This document shows positions 16,388 to 24,605 of a stretch of DNA of 64,000 bases, in pieces; position 1 is the first letter of the stretch; each line of letters begins with the position of its first letter. The notes under the pieces were generated by a model. That model made no database searches. It was not told the origin of the DNA and saw only the letters and a program-made list of their open reading frames with translations. This DNA is from JADJRH01 sp046351455 (GTDB lineage: Bacteria; Myxococcota_A; Polyangia; Polyangiales; Polyangiaceae), in the NCBI GenBank assembly GCA_046351455.1, contig JAXLYM010000001.1, positions 434,001 to 498,000 on the forward strand. The letters are read 5' to 3'. Made by a program: the position numbers and the translations under genes.

Positions 16388-17311
16388 ATGTGCACGATCG
16401 GCGCGGTGTTCGCGGACGGAGGCGTCCACCTGTTCAAGCAGTGCGACCTCGCGTCGACGACGCAGTTCCAGGCTCCGGCCGTGCGCGTCGGCGCGCTCCG
16501 CTACATCGCGATGACCCGCAGCGGGCGGCCGGGATTGTGGGCCGGCATGAACGAGGCCGGCGTGAGCTTCGTGGCCGCTGACGCGTACACCAACCGCACC
16601 TACGAGGTCGAGGACGCGGACGTGGACGCGCTCTTCAACGCCTACGAAAAGGCCGTCGCGACGTGCAAGTCCGCCGGAGAGGCCGCCGATCAACTCCAGG
16701 CCTTCTATCGGTCCTACTGCGGCGGACAGGGCTTCCCCGGCCCCGACATCGCGATGCACGCGGACCCGACACAGGCCATCTTCACGGAATACACCCCGGG
16801 CCCGAACCTGCGCGGCTCCGTCCGTGAGGTGGTCGTCCGAGGCGGCTTCTTGGCGTCCACCAACCACTTCCGGGTCCAGCCCGACGCGGTGGTCTACCAG
16901 GCCAATCACAGCACGTACCTGCGCCTCGATCGGGCCGAGACGATCCTGGAGCGCGCTCCCTCGCTCGCGGGCGTCGTCCAGGTCCTCTCGGATCAGTACT
17001 ACGGCCCTTCGGAGCTCTCCATCTGCCGTGTGGCCGAGTATCCGGGCGAGCACTTCACGCAGGCCACGGCCATCTTCACCGCGGGCGCCGCGGGGCTCGG
17101 GCTCCTTTATCAGATCAACGGAGATCCGATCACCAACCCGCTCCAGCCCTTCGAAGGCGTCAAGTCGCTCCGCGTCGGGGACGCCCTCCCTCGCCTCCGT
17201 CGCTCACGGCGACTCCCTGCCTGCACGTGGCGTCCACTCTGCCGCACCGCTGCACCCCGCGATGCAAGGGCCCGCGGCGCGCGCGACGTGACGCCTCCGG
17301 ACGAGCCTTGA
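16388..17311 (+). CDS. Ntn-hydrolase-type acyltransferase/amidase (C45-like), C-terminus doubtful
   Basis: The protein starts MCT, with Cys2 as the expected N-terminal nucleophile once Met is removed. The first 150 residues resemble the acyl-CoA:6-aminopenicillanate acyltransferase/carcinine hydrolase group (GLWAGMNEAGVSF, then STNHF near residue 158). The substrate cannot be told from sequence. An RBS (TGGAGG) lies 8 bases before the ATG. After about residue 265 the sequence turns abruptly into an Arg-rich tail. Reading the next frame from about 17185 gives a more protein-like end stopping at 17291, so a frameshift, real or from sequencing, is possible. Confidence 0.65.
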   Translation: MCTIGAVFADGGVHLFKQCDLASTTQFQAPAVRVGALRYIAMTRSGRPGLWAGMNEAGVSFVAADAYTNRTYEVEDADVDALFNAYEKAVATCKSAGEAADQLQAFYRSYCGGQGFPGPDIAMHADPTQAIFTEYTPGPNLRGSVREVVVRGGFLASTNHFRVQPDAVVYQANHSTYLRLDRAETILERAPSLAGVVQVLSDQYYGPSELSICRVAEYPGEHFTQATAIFTAGAAGLGLLYQINGDPITNPLQPFEGVKSLRVGDALPRLRRSRRLPACTWRPLCRTAAPRDARARGARDVTPPDEP

Positions 17312-17520
17312 CAGGACGTCGCCCGCCTGATCTTCCTGGGTGCGAACCGCAGCTTCTCGAAGGGATGTCCGCCGAGCGGCTGCGGCGCGGGTGAATGGAT
17401 GTCGCCGTGGAGCTCTATCGCTCGGGGCGGGTCCGTCCCATGGAAGAAGAGCGCCCCCCCGGCGCGGCGGAGACTCTCGCCCTGGCTCGCGCGCTTTCGA
17501 ACGCGAGCCGGGCGATCCCG

Positions 17521-19332
17521 TCACGGCTTGAGCGCGACGCCCAAGAACACCCCGAGCGCCGAGTCGGACTCGGCCGACTTCTTGTTTGGATAGGCCTTCA
17601 CCACCGCGGGCTGCGCGTCCGTGGCGACGTTCAGCACGTATCCCTTCTTGAGACCGGCGGCCATCGCCTTGGGGAACGAGGCCGGCGGCACCGGATCGGT
17701 GTGCGTGATCGGCTCCAGGTCTTTGCACGTCTGCCGGTAAATGATCCGTCCCTCCCACGTGACCGCGTCGATGACGTTCGTGTCGACGCAGCTCTCCCGC
17801 TCCTCGACCCACTTCTCGGACTCGAAGCCCACGTCCACCACGTCGCCCTTCGTCGTTGCGCTCTTCACGATCTGCTCGGGCGCCTGCCGAGCCGGCACGT
17901 GCTCACACGTGGTGCGGACCGACTGCACGCCGTTCGCCTGACGGTAGGCCGCCATGCGCGGGCCGAGCGCGCGGAGTCCCCAGCACTCGAGCGCGTCCTG
18001 CTCGACCTGGGAGAGCGCGTTGCGCCCGTCGGCTTGGTGGCACTTCTGCCGAGCCTGGAGCAGCAGATCGATCGTGGGGTTCGCGAGGAGCGCCGTCGCC
18101 GCCTTCCACGTCGTCGGCGCCTTGTCGGTGATCGCCGCGGCGAACGCCGTCTCCACGCTCCCGCAAGCCTCCTTGTTGCTCGGCGACTGGATCGCGGTGA
18201 ACGCCGCCTTCACGACAGCCTCGTTCGCCGCGAGCACGTCCTTGCGCCACGCGTCCTCGGCTCGCTTCACTTGATCGACCTTGTCGCCGAGGGCCGCGAT
18301 GCTCTTGTCGACCGCTTCGCGCCACGCGACGACGCGGCGCTGCAGCAGATACCGAGTCGCCAGGCTCTTCTCCTTCGCGAGCAGCGTCAGCGCCAGCCCG
18401 TCCCACCCGATCAACTTCACCTCCGCGGCGTTCACCGCCGACTCCGCGGCCGGGTACCCGGACATGCCCAGCGGCGCGATCTCCAGCGCCACGCCGCCCA
18501 GAGGCGCGCTCACCTTCGACGGCACGTGCGACGTGAACGGGGTCGGCCGAGCGGCCGCGAAGCGCGTCATCGCGATGCGGAACCGCTCTTCGTCGAGCGG
18601 CTTGCCCGACATCTCCATCACGTCGAGCTTCGCGATCCCGGGGATCGGACCGTCCTTGGGCGACTCCCCGCAGTTGATCCAGCGCGTCATCGGATCGGTC
18701 CCGCAGAAGGCCTCGCCCGGCTTGCTGGCGGCGAGCGCCGAGAGGAGCTTCGTCAGCTCCGGGAGCGGCATCTTGCTCTGGTTCTCGAAGGTCTGGAGCA
18801 GCCGCTGTACGCGCTTCTGCCGCGGCTCATAGTGCATTCGGTCGCACGCCGCATAGGCCACCACGCGCAGATCCGCGAGCACGGCATAGGGATCCGCCAT
18901 CGCCAGGAAGTCCTTCTCCATGTTGGCGAAGCTCAGGTTGACGCCGACGCCTTCATAGGCGTCGCAGAAATCAGGCACCGCGAGCGCCACCTGGGGGGCG
19001 CCGTCCGCGGGCGCGAGGACCTCCACGTCCTGGTCATCCTCGTGCCATCCCGGCTTGTTCTCGATGTCCGGCGAGGGATTGCCGCCGTCCTCCAGCGCCC
19101 ATGATTCGTTGGGACCGCCCTCGTAGGCCACCGTCCACCGAAAGTAATTGGCGCCGGCTCGGAGCGTGCTCTCCGTCTTGGCTCGTTTTCGCAGCGATCC
19201 GAGGTCTTTCTTGACCCCGACGCCCTCGACGCCCCCGGTGGAAGGGGCGTGTGCCTGCGGTCCACAACCAGAGACGATCACGGACAGAGCACATCCGCAC
19301 GCCAGCCCGACCGCTCTCCACAACTTCGACAT
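17521..19332 (-). CDS. Large lipoprotein of unknown function
   Basis: This 603-residue protein starts at an ATG preceded by GGAGGAGCTC. The signal peptide ends in a lipobox (VSGC) at about residue 22. The mature protein is long, mostly helical in the middle (about 300-430), with several scattered Cys and no motif I can place. An upstream in-frame start would add 20 residues before the signal peptide and is unlikely. It is followed, with no close partner, by the convergent acyltransferase. Probably an envelope protein; function unknown. Confidence 0.7.
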   Translation of the reverse strand: MSKLWRAVGLACGCALSVIVSGCGPQAHAPSTGGVEGVGVKKDLGSLRKRAKTESTLRAGANYFRWTVAYEGGPNESWALEDGGNPSPDIENKPGWHEDDQDVEVLAPADGAPQVALAVPDFCDAYEGVGVNLSFANMEKDFLAMADPYAVLADLRVVAYAACDRMHYEPRQKRVQRLLQTFENQSKMPLPELTKLLSALAASKPGEAFCGTDPMTRWINCGESPKDGPIPGIAKLDVMEMSGKPLDEERFRIAMTRFAAARPTPFTSHVPSKVSAPLGGVALEIAPLGMSGYPAAESAVNAAEVKLIGWDGLALTLLAKEKSLATRYLLQRRVVAWREAVDKSIAALGDKVDQVKRAEDAWRKDVLAANEAVVKAAFTAIQSPSNKEACGSVETAFAAAITDKAPTTWKAATALLANPTIDLLLQARQKCHQADGRNALSQVEQDALECWGLRALGPRMAAYRQANGVQSVRTTCEHVPARQAPEQIVKSATTKGDVVDVGFESEKWVEERESCVDTNVIDAVTWEGRIIYRQTCKDLEPITHTDPVPPASFPKAMAAGLKKGYVLNVATDAQPAVVKAYPNKKSAESDSALGVFLGVALKP

Positions 19333-19568
19333 GAGCTCCTCCAACAACCACCGAGCGGGGTCGTTTGATCGCCGGCGCTCAGGGTCCGTCACCCGGCGCC
19401 GAGCGGCCGCGCTCTATCACGAGAGCGCCGGATCTCGCACGCGAATCTTGCACTCGCGCACGCATCCGAGAGGAGCCTCGCGGCGACTCGCCGCCGACAT
19501 GGCAGCGACACGCCAGCGCCACGATTCACCGGCAAGAACCGCCGCTTGACAGCCAGTCTCCGCCGGGG

Positions 19569-21347
19569 TCAGCCGCCGTTGTTCGAGATGAGCGCGCTCA
19601 GGAGATCCTGAATCTCCACCAGATCCGGATCCGTCCCGTTCGGATCCACCGACGCGACGAAGGTCTTCGCGTCTTGCAGGAGGGTGACGCGGCTCGCCTC
19701 CGAGGCGCCCTCCAGCTCCTTGAGGGCCTCTGTATACGCGATGATCGCGGCCGCCTTGGAGAGGTTGCCGTCGTCGATGCCGAGCTGGCCCAGCGTCGTG
19801 TCCTGCGTGGTCGACTTGCTCTCTCCGTTCACCGGATCCTTCCAGGTGACGACCACCTTGTACGGGTCGTTCGCGCTCGGCAGGCCCGGATCGCAGGGGT
19901 GGATGATCTGATAGAGCATCATCGAGTCGTTCGGCGCGAGGTGCTGCGTCCGCACCTTCGTCGGATCCGGGGAGTACTCCTCTCCGTAGAACTTCTTGAT
20001 CCCGAAATACGGGGGCAGCGTCAGCTCGATGCGCACGTCGCGCGCCGCCACGAGCACCGACTCCGAGAAGCGGTCCACGAACATCTTCGACGCCTCGGCC
20101 TGCGTATCCAGGTAAATGTACGCGCCGCGCCCCGCGTCCGTCACGGTGTCCATGAGCGTGTCGTTGACGCCGTCGCCTACGCCCACGCCCACGAGATAGA
20201 TGCCCTCCGCGTCCTGATCTTCGGCGTTCTTCCCGATGAGGTCGGCCGCGGTGACTCCCACGTTCGCCTGACCGTCGCTGATCAAGATCACGCGGTTGAT
20301 CCGGTCCGATCCGCGGTACGCATTGGCCAGCTCGTAGCCCCGCGTGAGGCCCGAGTCGAGGTCGGTGCCGCCGTCCGCCGCGAGGCCGTCCGCGAGGCTG
20401 ATCAGCGCCGGATCGTTCGCGCCGGACACCGTGTATCCGTCGAGCAGGACGGATTGCTCCGTGCTCCACGTGACGGCGCTCACCACGTCGCCCGGCAGGA
20501 GCGTGGACGCGATCGCCTTCACCGCGGCCCTCTCCAGCTCGATCGGCTCCCCGCTCATGGATCCCGACGTGTCGAGCACCAGCGTCACCGTGAGCGGCAG
20601 CCGCGACACCTCGGCCGGGGGCGACGTCACGGCGATCTGGAGCGCGAGATCGCCCGTGAGCGCGCACGATCCGAGCTGCGACATGATCGAGAGCTGGCCC
20701 GCGGGCGGAGGCGCGAAGTGGTATTGATAGTAATTGAGCACCTCGTACGTGCGCACGTAGGACGGGCTCACGGTCTTGGCGCCGCCGTGGATGAGGCGGC
20801 GGAGGATCGCGGCGGACGCCATCGAGTTGGAGTCGTCGGCCGAGAGGTACAGTTTGGCCGGGTTTTCGAGATCGATGCCGGAGCATCCCTCCGCCACCAT
20901 CGGGCTCCGCGGGGGGGCCGCGTTCATGCCGCCGGCGCCGCCCGCGGGGACGCCGCCGCTGCCACCCGTGGAGCCGCCCATGGAGCCGCCCATGGAGCCG
21001 CCGCCACCCACGACGGAGCCGCCGCATCCGCCCATGCCGCCCATTCCACCCATGCCGCCGCAGCCCGTGGAGCCGCCGGAGCCGCCGCCGCCCACGACGG
21101 AGCCGCCGGTCTCCTCCCACGAGGTGGTGGTGGTGCCGGTCCACGTGGAGCCCCCGCCCGAGCCGCCGCCGACGCCGCCGCTGTCATCCGCGCCGGTGCC
21201 GTTCGTCTTGCCGTTGTTCTGCCGCGAGGCGCCGCCCCCGCAGATCGCCGTGGCCGCCTCCCGGAGCTTGAGCGGCTCCTTGTCCGTGGAGCACGCGGCG
21301 AGGAGCAGGAGAGGCAGCGGGACCCAAAAGGCACGTCCAAAGTTCAT
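19569..21347 (-). CDS. Von Willebrand factor A lipoprotein with Gly-rich stalk
   Basis: This 592-residue protein has lipobox LAAC at residues 16-19, then about 120 residues rich in Gly with runs of GGMGG and GGSMGGS, likely a flexible stalk. A beta-rich segment precedes a von Willebrand A domain with the metal-binding site DTSGSMS near residue 256, a Thr in GGTDLDSG and an Asp in LISDGQAN. The C-terminal region (about 470-592) matches the domain that follows the VWA in YfbK-like proteins. Such proteins usually bind ligands or other surface proteins through the metal site. It stands alone on its strand. Confidence 0.85.
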   Translation of the reverse strand: MNFGRAFWVPLPLLLLAACSTDKEPLKLREAATAICGGGASRQNNGKTNGTGADDSGGVGGGSGGGSTWTGTTTTSWEETGGSVVGGGGSGGSTGCGGMGGMGGMGGCGGSVVGGGGSMGGSMGGSTGGSGGVPAGGAGGMNAAPPRSPMVAEGCSGIDLENPAKLYLSADDSNSMASAAILRRLIHGGAKTVSPSYVRTYEVLNYYQYHFAPPPAGQLSIMSQLGSCALTGDLALQIAVTSPPAEVSRLPLTVTLVLDTSGSMSGEPIELERAAVKAIASTLLPGDVVSAVTWSTEQSVLLDGYTVSGANDPALISLADGLAADGGTDLDSGLTRGYELANAYRGSDRINRVILISDGQANVGVTAADLIGKNAEDQDAEGIYLVGVGVGDGVNDTLMDTVTDAGRGAYIYLDTQAEASKMFVDRFSESVLVAARDVRIELTLPPYFGIKKFYGEEYSPDPTKVRTQHLAPNDSMMLYQIIHPCDPGLPSANDPYKVVVTWKDPVNGESKSTTQDTTLGQLGIDDGNLSKAAAIIAYTEALKELEGASEASRVTLLQDAKTFVASVDPNGTDPDLVEIQDLLSALISNNGG

Positions 21348-21510
21348 GGACTCGGCCGCTTCGCAAGATGCTTGCCAATCCGGCCCATTGAATTCACCAG
21401 CTTTTGCGCACGACTATGGGCCAGACTGGGCCATTCGCGAGGGGGAACAGGGCAATTCGATCCGAAAGGAGGGTGGGAATCCGGCGCGCGTTGGGCTATG
21501 TTCGCGACCG

Positions 21511-21852
21511 ATGCAAGCGAGCGTCCACATGGCCACCGGCGTTCAATACGAGCCGAACGGGGACACGTTGCGCGTGTTCTCGTCGGCCCCTCCGCAGGCA
21601 GCCGATGCGATGCGGGACGTGCTCCTCGCGATGGATGCGAATGGGCACCTCGTCGCCGTCCTCTTCCAGGACCAGCCCCCTCGCCCCGCCGTCGGCCTCG
21701 GCCCGCCGAACGCCGTCGCCGCCTGGAAACAAGCGCGCGTCCTCGCGATGGTGAACGGCACGATCCTCATCACGATGGGCGCGAAGCGCGTCCGCGGCGA
21801 CGAGCGCAATCCGTACGTCAAATGGGCCGTCTACCCGAACGAGCCGGCCTGA
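21511..21852 (+). CDS. Small hypothetical protein (113 aa)
   Basis: A 113-residue soluble protein starting at the ATG at 21511. The first half (GVQYEPNGDTLRVF ... ANGHLVAVLFQ) has the alternation of strands and a turn seen in DUF2283-like small proteins, but the match is only suggestive. The ORF is open far upstream, but that part is antisense to the VWA gene. It ends 8 bases before the Sel1 lipoprotein, so the two are probably one transcript. Confidence 0.5.
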   Translation: MQASVHMATGVQYEPNGDTLRVFSSAPPQAADAMRDVLLAMDANGHLVAVLFQDQPPRPAVGLGPPNAVAAWKQARVLAMVNGTILITMGAKRVRGDERNPYVKWAVYPNEPA

Positions 21853-21860
21853 TCCCCGCG

Positions 21861-22664
21861 ATGTCGACTCGCCTCCTCCCCACGACGGCCCTGCTCGGCG
21901 CGCTCCTCGGCGTCGCCGCGTGCGGTCCCCCGCCGGCTCCACCTCCGCCGCCGAAGGTGCCAGTCCAGAATACAGCCACTCCGTCGGAGCCGCCGCCCCC
22001 CGCGGCGAAGACTCGATTGGAGCAGCTCACGGAGGCGTGCAGCGGCGGAGCCTTGGAGTCGTGCGGCGCCCTCGGACAGAGCTTCTTCGACGGCCGCGAC
22101 TCCCCCGAGGACCGGGACCGCGCGATTCCCCTGCTCCGCAAGGCGTGCGACGGCGGCGTCTCCTCGGCCTGCAACACGCTCGGCGAGGCGTACCAGCTCG
22201 GCCGGGGCGTCCCGAAGGACGAGGCGCTCGCCGCCAGCCTGTATACGGTCGGCTGCGACAAGGGCGCCGGCAAGGTGCGCGCGTGCACGGGCCTCGCGGT
22301 CCTCTTGCAGGACGGCCTCGGCGTCCCGAAAGACATGGACCGAGCGCGCGAGATCCTGGAGACGGCCTGTGACGGAGACGAGCCCTCCGCGTGCGCCTTC
22401 CTGGGGCGTATTCACATGGAGGGCCTCGGCGTCGCCTTCAACGTCACCAATCAGCGCAAGGGCGTCCGCTATCTGGAGAAGGCCTGTCACCTCGGCGAGC
22501 CGAACGCCTGCGCTCGTCTGAGCGCCGTTTACCGCCAGGGCACCGTCGTCTCCCCCGACGAGAAGAAGGCCAACGGCTTCTTGAAAGAGGCGTGCGAGTC
22601 GGGAGACCCGGTGTCTTGCCAGGAGATGGACCGGCGCGAAGAGGCGAAGAAGAAGGCCCCGTAG
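21861..22664 (+). CDS. Sel1-repeat lipoprotein
   Basis: This 267-residue protein has lipobox VAAC at about 18-21 and a Pro-rich linker. The rest consists of five to six Sel1-like repeats of about 36 residues, with recurrent motifs KACDGG, ALG and GxGVPKD. Each repeat carries a Cys pair, as in Helicobacter Hcp proteins. Solenoids of this kind mediate protein-protein contacts in the periplasm or at the outer membrane. It lies 8 bases after the small upstream gene. Partners unknown. Confidence 0.85.
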   Translation: MSTRLLPTTALLGALLGVAACGPPPAPPPPPKVPVQNTATPSEPPPPAAKTRLEQLTEACSGGALESCGALGQSFFDGRDSPEDRDRAIPLLRKACDGGVSSACNTLGEAYQLGRGVPKDEALAASLYTVGCDKGAGKVRACTGLAVLLQDGLGVPKDMDRAREILETACDGDEPSACAFLGRIHMEGLGVAFNVTNQRKGVRYLEKACHLGEPNACARLSAVYRQGTVVSPDEKKANGFLKEACESGDPVSCQEMDRREEAKKKAP

Positions 22665-22717
22665 CCCGAGAGGGGCATTGTTGCGGCTTCACCACACCTC
22701 GGGGTGGAGCCTCGCGG

Positions 22718-23158
22718 TCACAGCATTTCCGGGTTCGCGGCGGCGTTCGTCGGGGGCGTCGCGGCGGGCGCAGGCGGCTCCGCGTCCACCGGCGCGACGA
22801 AGGCGTTCGGAGGCCGCGGGGCCGGAGGATACGCCCCGTCCGCGAGACACCGCAGCTCGGGCGGCGGCACGTCTTGATCCTGGTGCGCCTCGCGCCAGCG
22901 CCCGCGGGCCAGCTCGCACTCCGACATCGGCCATCCCGGCGACTTGTCCACCTCCGCCGAGAGGACGCGCGTGTCGGGCTCCGCGGTCGGCTCCTCCGGG
23001 GGCGGCGGCTGCGAGGCCTGCGAGGCGCGCGACGCGTCGGCGATGGCCCCGGCCAGCTCCAGCGACGCGCCCACGAGCTGGAGCGTCTGCACGCACCCCG
23101 AGGATCCGAGCCCGACGAGAGCGACCAGAGCGAAGACCATGCGCGGCGTCCGGAGCAT
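22718..23158 (-). CDS. Small lipoprotein, unknown function
   Basis: A 146-residue protein if started at the ATG at 23158 (MLRTPRM); an internal ATG at 23140 is also possible. The hydrophobic core runs into a lipobox (GSSGC). The rest is rich in Pro, Ala and Glu, with two Cys in ECELARGRW and LRCLADG that may pair. A longer open frame upstream lacks signal-peptide logic and was not used. It is convergent with the Sel1 gene. Function unknown. Confidence 0.6.
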   Translation of the reverse strand: MLRTPRMVFALVALVGLGSSGCVQTLQLVGASLELAGAIADASRASQASQPPPPEEPTAEPDTRVLSAEVDKSPGWPMSECELARGRWREAHQDQDVPPPELRCLADGAYPPAPRPPNAFVAPVDAEPPAPAATPPTNAAANPEML

Positions 23159-23324
23159 GCGAGCCGCGATTGCAAGCCGCGTGCGCAGCTCGATCCGAGC
23201 CAAGGCGCGTAACCGCTGAGGCACCCGCAGCGCGATGCAGATCGGTGTTCGATTCGATGTCGGGAGAGGCTCCGCGAGCTGCCCAGTCGATCCGAGATAG
23301 CGACAGGCTCCGCGAGGTGCCGAG

Positions 23325-24191
23325 TCAGCCCGACTTGGGGACGGGCTCCACGCGGACGATGATGACCGTCGTGTTGTCGACTCCGCCCCAGTCATTGGCC
23401 AGCTCGACGAGCACCTCGGCGGCCTGCTGCGGAGTCGGGGCGGCGCGCAGCACGAAGGCGATGTCCGCCTCGTTCACCATCTTGGTGAGGCCGTCCGTGC
23501 AGAGGAGGAACACCTCCGGCTGCGTCAGCGCGTGCGACGTCAGGTGCACCGCGGGGATGCGATCGTGCCGCCCGCCCAGCACCTGCGTCACCACGTTCTC
23601 CATGTGACGCGCCCACAGGCCCGGAGGCTCGCCGCGAATATCCTTGTATTCCTGGACGAGGGTGTGATCCTTCGAGAGCTGCTGGAGGCCGTCCTCGCGC
23701 AATCTGTACACGCGCGAATCGCCCGTGTTCGCAATATGGTACCGGTCGCCGGTCACCCAGAGCGCCGCCATCGTCGTCGCCGCGCCGAACAGGCCCTTTC
23801 GCGCTGCCACCGTCCGGATCATCTGGTGCGCGCCGAGGGCCGCGGCGATGAGGCGCGGGCCCGGGCTCTCGCCGGCCTCGCTGGGGGGCGGCGGCTCGTC
23901 CGGCGACATCTCGAAGGCCCAGTTGCCCGACGAGCGCGAGCGGCGCCGCACCGGGGTCGACGCGCGCAGGAACCGGAGCATCTCGGCGGTCGCGAGGCGC
24001 GCGGCCTCGGCCCCGCCCGGCGCCCCGCCGACGCCGTCCGCGACCACGAAGAAGCCGATGTCGGCGGCCGCGGCGAGGTGATCTTCGTTCTGCTCTCGGA
24101 TACGGCCGACGTCGGTGGCCTGGCCGAAGGTGACGCCTTGAAGTGGCGGTTTTGGGGTGCTGTCGTCGAGGGTGGAGCTGGTATCGAACAC
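23325..24191 (-). CDS. PP2C-family Ser/Thr protein phosphatase
   Basis: A 288-residue cytoplasmic phosphatase of the PPM/PP2C family. The N-terminal metal site is EDHLAAAADIGFFVVADGVGG, interrupted here as EDH near 33 and ADGVGG near 50. NTGDSRVYRL lies near 165, CTDGLTKM near 228 and the last metal Asp in GGVDNTT near 272. It removes phosphate from Ser/Thr residues and would oppose Pkn kinases. GTG at 24191 is chosen because GAGAGG lies 9 bases upstream and the length fits the family. In many myxobacteria PP2C genes sit near type VI secretion or kinase genes; here a DUF2169 gene is upstream on the same strand. Confidence 0.88.
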   Translation of the reverse strand: MFDTSSTLDDSTPKPPLQGVTFGQATDVGRIREQNEDHLAAAADIGFFVVADGVGGAPGGAEAARLATAEMLRFLRASTPVRRRSRSSGNWAFEMSPDEPPPPSEAGESPGPRLIAAALGAHQMIRTVAARKGLFGAATTMAALWVTGDRYHIANTGDSRVYRLREDGLQQLSKDHTLVQEYKDIRGEPPGLWARHMENVVTQVLGGRHDRIPAVHLTSHALTQPEVFLLCTDGLTKMVNEADIAFVLRAAPTPQQAAEVLVELANDWGGVDNTTVIIVRVEPVPKSG

Positions 24192-24605
24192 GGGGGTTGC
24201 CTCTCGGAGGGGCGGTGGGGGATGAATGATGCACCGGGCGGCCGTGAGTTGCTCCGACCCGCTCGGTTCGGTGATAGGGAATTGCACGGCGCGTGCCCGG
24301 CTCCGGCGAGGTGTGCGCCGCTCAGGTGATGTGTGCGGAACGACGGCATTTCGGGTGGTTTCGCGCAGCTTTTCAGCGACAATCCACGTTGCAGTAGCGA
24401 GTTGAGACGCCGTCTCAGATCGCAATTGTGCAAGCCGCGACCGAGGGCTGGCCCCCTCAGATGAGCAGGCGCGGTAGCTGGTTGCGGGGAGCATGCATCA
24501 GGCCTTGCGATCGCGTAAATTCGTGCGCAAGGGCGCGTGCGGGAAGAGCCGTGTCGGGGCTTGTCAACGACGAGGAGAGTGCTTATCGGGCCCCCGAACT
24601 GGCCG
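24192..24605. other. Intergenic region with a short palindrome
   Basis: About 410 bp separate the PP2C gene from the DUF2169 gene, both on the minus strand. I see no convincing gene. A 15-bp palindrome TGAGAC-GCC-GTCTCA lies at 24403-24417, in a part less GC-rich than its surroundings, and could be an operator or part of the PP2C promoter. Confidence 0.35.

Noticed and set aside
23262..23322. A direct repeat AGGCTCCGCGAG(C/G)TGCC upstream of the small lipoprotein.
   Set aside because: Short, imperfect and only two copies; no link to a regulator is visible.
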